DNA of 11,009 nt. Source: Bacteriovoracaceae bacterium (lineage in GTDB: Bacteria; Bdellovibrionota; Bacteriovoracia; Bacteriovoracales; Bacteriovoracaceae). The position numbers and the translations under genes were made by a program. Location: the NCBI GenBank assembly GCA_947440875.1, contig CANETG010000070.1, positions 1 through 11,009 of the forward strand. The letters are read 5' to 3'. The notes beneath the pieces were generated by a model, which was not told where the DNA came from, did no database searches, and saw only the letters and a list, made by a program, of their open reading frames with translations. How positions within the stretch are numbered: position 1 is the first letter of the stretch; each line of letters begins with the position of its first letter. Shown piece by piece: positions 1 to 5,483 of this stretch.

Positions 1-2070
1 CATCATGTTCATTTTGCCGACGAGAACATCAAGAGTACCGAGCTTCTTCTCAAGGAGGCTCACACTCACATCGAGGCGGGCGAGTTCATCTTTATAACGA
101 TGAGCTAGCTTTTGCTGATTCTCGTCGAGTGGTGGGAGTTGAGCGAGGAGAGAATTGTTCATGGAAACAAGGCGCGCTTTATTTTCCATGAGTTCGAATT
201 TTAACTTCTTATAGTCGGCGCGAAGACCATCGATCTGAGTGACAAAGCCCATCACTTCACGAACACGTTTAACTCCTTCCTGAGCTTTGTCTTGAATTCT
301 GATGGCCTCATTTCTGAGGTCATCATTCTGCTGGAGAATGCCTTTGTTAATCAGTGTGAGTGACTCACATTTTTCAAGAATGTTAATGAGAGACGTTTTG
401 AGATCGTTACCGATGCTCATTTCTTTCCGGATAATATCTTTTTTCTCGGCTTCGACCTTACTAATTTCATCGATCGCTGCTCGGTAGCTAGCGTTTTCAT
501 GTTCAATCATCTGAATGGTCCGGAGATACTCGTGTCTCTCCATGTCGATCCGGTGATGAAGATCTCTCAGATCAGAAAAAGCATCTTCGAGATTATTTGC
601 AATGAAGTCTTTTTCGAGGAGTGCCAATTCATCTTCGTCAAGGGAGTCTGAATTCCAAAGATCTGCGAACCGTCTCACCACTTCACGAGAAAGATTTACT
701 TGTTCGTGAATAGCATCTTTAACTGAAACTAGTGGGTAGAAGAAAACCATAACTCGATCTTCACGGTTGATGGATATAGGAGTCACGTACATTTCAAAAG
801 GCTGAGCAGGAGCGAGTTCATCTTGCTTGATTTTCACGGGATAAATTCCGGCCACTTTATTGACGAGAGCTTCGTACACTGGATCAGCATCGAGATTGAG
901 ATAATCGCGAAGATAATCCCAATGGAAAGACTCCGATCTTACTTCTTCCGGAGAGAGATAGAACTGCTCGAGGAAGAGATGATTAAACCAGGTGACTTTG
1001 AACTGGTTGTCGAGCATGCAACCACCAAACGGCAGCCCCTCGTGGAGCATCGATCCAAGGTTGAGTTTTACTTTCAATTCATCGAGGAGACGGATGATGT
1101 CTTCTCTTGTCGCATCAGAGTAGTGATCAACCATGAATCGTTGATCAGCGATGATACCTTTTTCGATCACACTTTTTACTTCGGCTTCAACTTGCTGACC
1201 GATGGTAATTTTTTGCCAGCGAAAGAGATAAAGAATTCCCATCCAGGTTGTCATGAGGAACCCAACGATCGCAAAGAGAAAAATGATAAGGTACTTTTGT
1301 TTCTGCACTGGAACCGAAGAAAGATTCGTGGCTTTTTTCTCAAGCTCAGTCACCCAAGCCGCCATGGCAAGCGAACCAGCGGTAATTTCCGCTTTCATAT
1401 TCCGAGCGGAAGATGAAAGGCTTGAAAGAAGTGTGAGTTCGTTATCGATGGATTCAAAACGAGAGAGAAGTCCTTTCTTTTCCCCTTCCGAGAGAGCGGA
1501 GTTATTCACTAAGACCGTGAGGGCCCTTAGATCAGAGCGAAGATAACTGACCTGAACGGAGCCAGCTACATTTTTTGAATTCAGATTAGATATACGCTTC
1601 TGCATTCTGTCTGTGATCGCAGAGATTCTTTTGAATCCATTCGTGCGAGCCACAGCTGCGAGAGTATCGATCTTAGTTGTCATCACTTTCAACGCGTCCG
1701 AAGGATCAGACATTTCAGACCCTTTCGTAATAAGGGTATTAAAAATACGAATTGATTTCTGAAGTTCGGAATTTGGTTTTACTTCAAGAATTGCTTCCGT
1801 TTCCGCCATGCGTGCGGAGACTTCTTTTACTTTCTCAAAAGCTTTTTCTGATTGCGCCCAGGAAAGGTATTTCGCAATTTTCTCAAAAGAGTCATCACCT
1901 TGAAAAAAAGTAATGAGCTCTTTTACTTTGAGATTTCTTTCTTGCTCAGTGGACTGATAATGAGAAAGACTGAGAGCAAAGATTGCTGTCCCTAAGGTTG
2001 AAAGAATGGCGAGAAGAAACGCTCCATGGATGAGCCATGATCCTTTAACGAAGGTTTTTTTCCAGTCCAT
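1..2070 (-). CDS. Membrane sensor-like protein with PAS-like domain and long coiled coil (3' end outside window)
   Basis: I do not recognise this as a named gene. The frame is open for 690 codons from the ATG at 2070 to the window edge, with no stop, so the C-terminus is missing. Visible order: TM1 at about residues 11-35; a helical, polar region at 40-255, probably extracytoplasmic, about the size of four-helix or helical-bimodular chemoreceptor sensor domains; TM2 at 260-284; a linker without a clear HAMP motif; a PAS-like segment at about 345-450 (it contains CMLDNQFKVTWFN); then a charged helical, coiled-coil region from about 500 to the edge. No methyl-accepting hairpin tip, histidine kinase H-box or GGDEF motif occurs in the visible part. 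A modest AGG lies 7 nt before the ATG. It lies downstream of fliA but beyond a terminator, so it is probably transcribed on its own. A role in motility or chemotaxis signalling is inference from topology and position; an unusual chemoreceptor or a kinase whose catalytic end is cut off remain possible. Confidence 0.85.
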   Translation of the reverse strand, partial: MDWKKTFVKGSWLIHGAFLLAILSTLGTAIFALSLSHYQSTEQERNLKVKELITFFQGDDSFEKIAKYLSWAQSEKAFEKVKEVSARMAETEAILEVKPNSELQKSIRIFNTLITKGSEMSDPSDALKVMTTKIDTLAAVARTNGFKRISAITDRMQKRISNLNSKNVAGSVQVSYLRSDLRALTVLVNNSALSEGEKKGLLSRFESIDNELTLLSSLSSSARNMKAEITAGSLAMAAWVTELEKKATNLSSVPVQKQKYLIIFLFAIVGFLMTTWMGILYLFRWQKITIGQQVEAEVKSVIEKGIIADQRFMVDHYSDATREDIIRLLDELKVKLNLGSMLHEGLPFGGCMLDNQFKVTWFNHLFLEQFYLSPEEVRSESFHWDYLRDYLNLDADPVYEALVNKVAGIYPVKIKQDELAPAQPFEMYVTPISINREDRVMVFFYPLVSVKDAIHEQVNLSREVVRRFADLWNSDSLDEDELALLEKDFIANNLEDAFSDLRDLHHRIDMERHEYLRTIQMIEHENASYRAAIDEISKVEAEKKDIIRKEMSIGNDLKTSLINILEKCESLTLINKGILQQNDDLRNEAIRIQDKAQEGVKRVREVMGFVTQIDGLRADYKKLKFELMENKARLVSMNNSLLAQLPPLDENQQKLAHRYKDELARLDVSVSLLEKKLGTLDVLVGKMNMM

Positions 2071-2096
2071 AGAATCACCTGCTCGACTTTCGGTTA

Positions 2097-2118
2097 TTAA
2101 GTAAATTTAGCTACTTAA
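2097..2118. promoter_or_regulatory. Perfect inverted repeat upstream of the sensor gene, possible operator
   Basis: The arms TTAAGTA and TACTTAA are a perfect 7-bp inverted repeat separated by 8 bp. It sits 26 bp upstream of the sensor ATG in the only sizeable intergenic gap of the window. Size and placement suit a dimeric repressor or activator. A weak sigma-70-like pair on the minus strand (TTGTCT at 2130-2125, TAAATT at 2109-2104, spacer only 15) would put the dyad over the -10 region. Both promoter boxes match only 4 of 6 consensus bases, and AT-rich dyads can arise by chance. Confidence 0.35.
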
Positions 2119-2163
2119 ATTCTCAGACAAAATGACACGGATTGGAAAGTTCTAAATAAAAAT

Positions 2164-2194
2164 AAAAAGCCCGAGCTTGGGGCTCGGGCTTTTT
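2164..2194. terminator. Bidirectional rho-independent terminator after fliA
   Basis: A perfect 9-bp GC-rich stem (AGCCCGAGC / GCTCGGGCT) with a 5-nt loop is flanked by A's on one side and T's on the other, giving a U-run when read on either strand and extending the pairing to about 13 bp. On the minus strand it begins 24 nt after the fliA stop, so it most likely ends the flagellar operon. It separates that operon from the sensor gene at 1-2070. Confidence 0.9.
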
Positions 2195-2218
2195 GTTGAG
2201 TGATCTTTTAAGTTTTTC

Positions 2219-3004
2219 TTAGCTCGCCAGATCTTCGTGCGATTCGAATTGATTGCGAAGTTTTGCTTTTAGTTTAAGGATGGCTTGAGTGTGTAGCTGA
2301 GAGACACGCGACTCAGTGACATCAAGAACTGAGCCAATTTCTTTCAGGTTAAGATCTTCGAAGTAGTAGAGAGAAAGAACCAGGCGCTGTTTTTCCGGAA
2401 GAGACTTAATCCCGTCCTTGATAATTTCCTGCGCGCGTTTGTAACCAACGGCAGTGGCCGGGTTTGCTCCGCGAGATGTTTCCATCAGAGAAACCATGAG
2501 CTTCTTGTCGCCTTTACTCATGGCCGCTGCGTCTTCAATGTTGAGCAGAGAAACGGATTTCGATTTATTGATCAGTTCGTGGAATTCTTCCATCGAGCAA
2601 GCGAGGTGCTCGCACATCTCATCGTCAGTCGCCGGACGACCGAGATCTTTCTCGAGCTTGGCGTATGCCTTCTCAACGATCTTCGCTTTTTCACGAACTG
2701 AACGAGGAACCCAGTCCTGTGAACGAAGTTCATCGAGGATAGCTCCGCGGATCCGGAATTCAGCGTAAGTTTTGAATTTATTATCACGAGTCGGATCGAA
2801 TTTCTCGATGGCGTCCATGAGACCGATGACACCACAAGAGATCATGTCATCCAGCTCGATGTTCGGTGGTAGACGGCTCGCGATCTTCTGAGCGATGTAG
2901 CGCACGAAGGGAGCGTATTCAAGAATGATTTCATCCTTCACTTTAGGATCAACAGTAGAGCGGTAGTCTTTGAGGTTTTTCAGTTTGGCCGTGAGTGATG
3001 ACAT
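2219..3004 (-). CDS. fliA: RNA polymerase sigma factor for flagellar operon (sigma-28)
   Basis: FliA directs RNA polymerase to late flagellar and chemotaxis promoters. The 261-residue product has the sigma-70 family layout: region 2 at about residues 30-95, with YAPFVRYIAQKIASRLP and FKTYAEFRIRGAILDELR, the latter very typical of FliA/WhiG sigmas; region 3 at about 100-150; and region 4 at about 202-250 with the helix-turn-helix LKEIGSVLDVTESRVSQL. The length is within the family range. I chose the ATG at 3004 because AGGAG stands 9 nt before it and this leaves a 25-bp gap after flhG. The ATG at 3049 would add 15 unconserved residues and overlap the end of flhG. It is last in the operon, just before a strong terminator. 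FliA is normally held by the anti-sigma factor FlgM, which is not in this window. Confidence 0.96.
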   Translation of the reverse strand: MSSLTAKLKNLKDYRSTVDPKVKDEIILEYAPFVRYIAQKIASRLPPNIELDDMISCGVIGLMDAIEKFDPTRDNKFKTYAEFRIRGAILDELRSQDWVPRSVREKAKIVEKAYAKLEKDLGRPATDDEMCEHLACSMEEFHELINKSKSVSLLNIEDAAAMSKGDKKLMVSLMETSRGANPATAVGYKRAQEIIKDGIKSLPEKQRLVLSLYYFEDLNLKEIGSVLDVTESRVSQLHTQAILKLKAKLRNQFESHEDLAS

Positions 3005-3013
3005 TTGGTAGCT

Positions 3014-3018
3014 CTCCT
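3014..3018 (-). promoter_or_regulatory. Ribosome binding site that sets the fliA start
   Basis: AGGAG on the minus strand lies 9 nt upstream of the ATG at 3004, inside the flhG-fliA gap. No comparable site precedes the in-frame ATG at 3049, so the shorter fliA is preferred. Confidence 0.65.
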
Positions 3019-3029
3019 GCTTTTGCCGT

Positions 3030-3896
3030 TTATTGAACGTCGTGTTCAAAGGCCAAATGACCAGCGCTCGAAGTGCGGATCAGTGGCTCACCTACTTTTT
3101 CGGTGAACCCATGTAAAAGTTTAACGAAGTTTTTATGGAACTCATTTTTTCCTTCAGAGAGGAAAAAAGTATCAAATCCCTCGGCAGAAATATCCAGTTT
3201 CGGGATACCACCGAGGACAACAGTGCGCACACCGATGTAGTTCTCGATTGTTTCTGTCAGGGTCATGACGACTTTCTGGTACTGCTTATCGTGCTGGAAC
3301 ATGTTCACGATGAGGTGGTTTTCAATAACGTTGAAGCGATTCGAAAGCATTTTGATGAGTGAGTATGAATCTGTGATGGAAGATTTATCAGGTGTGACTA
3401 CGACGAAGCGGTGATCGCAGAAAGCATTGAGTGTGAGAGCTGCTGTCGAGAGCCCCGCCGGGCAATCGAGAATGATAAAATCATACTCATGCTGGTGAGT
3501 CTGAATGATGTCGGTGATGACTTCGTCGAAATGGAGTTTTGATTCGAAAACTTCAATCGAACCGTTGCACGCTGGAAGAAGATGAAATTTACCGTCAAGG
3601 ATGAGGCACTCTTCAAAAGTCAGCTCTGAAGACAAAAGTTTTTCAAACTTATTGTCCATTGGATGACCAAGCTTAATGGCGGTATTTGAAAGATTCGAAT
3701 CACAATCGATGAGAAGCGTGCGGTGACCAGCAGTGGCAAGTTCTTTCGCCGTTTTGAGAGCGATAGAGGTCTTCCCGACTCCGCCCTTGCCGCCCGTGAC
3801 GGAAATTTTCACGCACGGTCTGAATGAATCAAAAGAATGAGATTTAGAAGGTTTTTCGGTAGAAAACGTCTGCAACCATTCGCTGGTTTTGTGCAT
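3030..3896 (-). CDS. flhG: MinD/ParA-type flagellar number regulator FlhG (FleN, YlxH)
   Basis: FlhG is a MinD-like ATPase that limits flagellar number and works against FlhF at the cell pole. With the start used here the product has 288 residues. The deviant Walker A motif GGKGGVGKT lies at about 35-43, the LLIDCD strand at about 61-66, and the switch II motif LDCPAG at about 143-148, all as in active family members. VVVTPDKSSITDSYSLIK is also typical of FlhG. The C-terminal HKNFVKLLHGF segment could form the membrane-binding amphipathic helix. The ATG at 3896 has AGGAG 4 nt upstream; an in-frame ATG at 3926 would add 10 residues but has no spaced ribosome site and lies in a hairpin. The N-terminal DQAxxLR motif that stimulates the FlhF GTPase is not recognisable: the equivalent stretch reads KTSEWLQ. 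This matches the eroded GTPase of the neighbouring FlhF. It lies 25 bp before fliA and 63 bp after flhF. Confidence 0.92.
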   Translation of the reverse strand: MHKTSEWLQTFSTEKPSKSHSFDSFRPCVKISVTGGKGGVGKTSIALKTAKELATAGHRTLLIDCDSNLSNTAIKLGHPMDNKFEKLLSSELTFEECLILDGKFHLLPACNGSIEVFESKLHFDEVITDIIQTHQHEYDFIILDCPAGLSTAALTLNAFCDHRFVVVTPDKSSITDSYSLIKMLSNRFNVIENHLIVNMFQHDKQYQKVVMTLTETIENYIGVRTVVLGGIPKLDISAEGFDTFFLSEGKNEFHKNFVKLLHGFTEKVGEPLIRTSSAGHLAFEHDVQ

Positions 3897-3900
3897 AGAA

Positions 3901-3905
3901 CTCCT
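3901..3905 (-). promoter_or_regulatory. Ribosome binding site that sets the flhG start
   Basis: AGGAG on the minus strand lies 4 nt before the ATG at 3896. The spacing is short but usable. The alternative ATG at 3926 has only an AGG touching it, so 3896 is favoured. Confidence 0.5.
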
Positions 3906-3915
3906 GTAGGCGCAC

Positions 3916-3938
3916 AACCCTGACATCCTGTCGGGGTT
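3916..3938 (-). promoter_or_regulatory. Hairpin in the flhF-flhG intergenic mRNA
   Basis: Between the flhF stop and the preferred flhG start, the mRNA-sense strand reads AACCCCGACA, loop GGA, then TGTCAGGGTT. This pairs over 10 bp with a single C-A mismatch. It stands 10 nt upstream of the flhG ribosome site. There is no U-run, so it is not a simple terminator; a role in RNA processing, mRNA stability or translation control between flhF and flhG is inference. It also buries most of the alternative upstream ATG at 3926. Confidence 0.5.
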
Positions 3939-3959
3939 CTGAATCTGGGGCGGAAAACT

Positions 3960-5480
3960 TTAGAACTGGAAAAGACCACTCATCAATCTCTCGGCAGTTG
4001 CACCTTCAATATCATCGGGAACGACCGGACCTGTTCCAAAGAATTTCAGTGGCAGCTTGTTATGCCCTTTGTGAACGTTGAAGAGTGCTCCAAAATTCAT
4101 ACAGAGATCGACATGAGAAATGATAACACCGTCTACAATATCCTTATAACGAGCAATTATTTTCCTGTTGTAAAGTTCGGAGTGAATAGCAGAGAGAGTG
4201 GTAAGGACTTCTACGTGGTGGAAACCACGCTTTAAGGTCTCAACAAATTTTTTAGTTTCGTCAGAGTGTTTCCCATTCAAGCGGACATCGATGAGGACAG
4301 ATTTGCCGGCTTCTACAGCTTTTCTGGTGAGTCCTACGAGTTCAGGATAATTCTGCACCTTCTCGACTCTGATTCCGAAGACCTGAGCAGCGAAGTCAGT
4401 TGTTCCATTATTCTGAGCATCCTGAGAATACTGGAGGAAAACGACATCTTTTTTCAAGATGGCGATTTTCATTCCCATTGTCGACTGGCCCGAAGCCGCT
4501 TCTGAAACGAGTACGGTAATAACTGGTTCACCGTTTTCAACGCGGGCAAAAAGTGGAATAGAAGTATTGATTGAACTTGCCATTTCTTTCAGCGCAAACT
4601 CAAAAACGATGTCTGTATCTTCGAGATCTTCTTTTGAGAGTTCGTATTGAGCTTTCTTAATGAGCTCCAGAATATGAGCCTCATCGACATCAAGCGTTTT
4701 GAGAGTGGTCCGTAATTGGAAGATTCCTTTCGATTCATTCAGGTGTTTCTGATTGAACTGATAGTTCTGAGAAAATTCGTGAATTTTCTGCTCGAGAAGC
4801 TGAATTTTATTTTGCTGAGTCGCCATGATTTGGCGGAGTTCATTATAAGCCTCGCGGCTGACAGATGATGATAGTTCCGTGGCAATTCGATTTGCTTCTT
4901 CGACTTTTTGGTTATTGATCGGTGGCTCAGCGTATCTCCCACGTTGAGAATCGACTTGAGACTGAGCCGAGGGTTGCTTTGGCTGAGCTGGCTGGCGAAC
5001 GGATGCTGGACGAGACGTTCTCTCTTCAGCAGAGTCCGTCATAAAATCTGGATCTTCCTCGCCAAGGAAATCATCGAGGCTATTTTTTAGGAGCTTACTT
5101 GTTTTAGACGTGACGTCTGAAAGTCTTTCACCACCCTGAGCAAGAGTATTCACGACTTTGTTCAAACCAAGATTTCCGTAGCCGCTGCCACTCGTCGATG
5201 GTGAATTGTTATAATTTTGAATTGTCTTTGAAACATTTTTAGCAGGCTGCTGATAAAGCGCCTCTTTCTGATCATCGTTAAGCACTCTATCCACCTTCGC
5301 CTTTTTCTCAAAACTCCGCTCAGAGATTGCAGCAGTAATTTCAATGCGCTTTTTTTTGAAAGCACCCTTCAGGCCATTATTAGTAATAGTTTTAAGAATA
5401 ATCGCATCGGGCCCGAGCTCGACTTTAACCGCTTTGAGCGCTTCTTCTAAGGTGTCAGCTTCGAACTTCTTAACGAACAT
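3960..5480 (-). CDS. flhF: Flagellar placement protein FlhF with eroded GTPase motifs
   Basis: FlhF is normally an SRP-type GTPase that marks the pole for flagellar assembly. This 506-residue product starts with a typical B domain (MFVKKFEADTLEEALKAV, then ELGPDAIIL) at 1-33. A Ser/Pro/Gln-rich linker follows at roughly 60-195, then a helical N-like region at about 200-315 and an NG-like core to the end. The C-terminal GTGPVVPDDIEGATAERL at 482-499 matches the usual FlhF ending, and position between flhA and flhG agrees. The nucleotide motifs are lost, however. The P-loop (usually GPTGVGKTTT) reads SEAASGQSTM at 326-335, with Gln at 332 for the essential Lys; the DTAGR site reads DVRLN at 398-402; the TKxD site reads SHVD at 455-458; and no DTYRIGA-like element is visible. 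The frame is open throughout, so it is not an obvious pseudogene. GAGG lies 9 nt before the ATG, which follows the flhA stop by 3 nt. Confidence 0.9.
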   Translation of the reverse strand: MFVKKFEADTLEEALKAVKVELGPDAIILKTITNNGLKGAFKKKRIEITAAISERSFEKKAKVDRVLNDDQKEALYQQPAKNVSKTIQNYNNSPSTSGSGYGNLGLNKVVNTLAQGGERLSDVTSKTSKLLKNSLDDFLGEEDPDFMTDSAEERTSRPASVRQPAQPKQPSAQSQVDSQRGRYAEPPINNQKVEEANRIATELSSSVSREAYNELRQIMATQQNKIQLLEQKIHEFSQNYQFNQKHLNESKGIFQLRTTLKTLDVDEAHILELIKKAQYELSKEDLEDTDIVFEFALKEMASSINTSIPLFARVENGEPVITVLVSEAASGQSTMGMKIAILKKDVVFLQYSQDAQNNGTTDFAAQVFGIRVEKVQNYPELVGLTRKAVEAGKSVLIDVRLNGKHSDETKKFVETLKRGFHHVEVLTTLSAIHSELYNRKIIARYKDIVDGVIISHVDLCMNFGALFNVHKGHNKLPLKFFGTGPVVPDDIEGATAERLMSGLFQF

Positions 5481-5483
5481 TCT

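Noticed and set aside
823..1416. 197-codon plus-strand open frame, plus a 97-codon one at 1253-1546
   Set aside because: Both lie opposite the long sensor frame on the minus strand. They have no ribosome site or recognisable domain, and their His/Arg/Ser-rich composition is typical of antisense shadows.
2071..2135. Sigma-28 promoter upstream of the sensor gene
   Set aside because: ACCGAAAG on the minus strand resembles the GCCGATAA box at 5 of 8 positions, but no TAAA-type -35 element lies at the needed 11-bp spacing (nearest candidates give 7 or 15).
3005..3049. Longer fliA starting at the ATG at 3049
   Set aside because: It overlaps the flhG end and adds unconserved residues, while the ATG at 3004 has a well-placed AGGAG.
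3960..5480. flhF as a frameshifted or decayed pseudogene
   Set aside because: The frame is open over 506 codons, and conserved FlhF sequence is present at both ends in the same frame. Conserved spacing between the altered motifs argues for substitution rather than frameshift.
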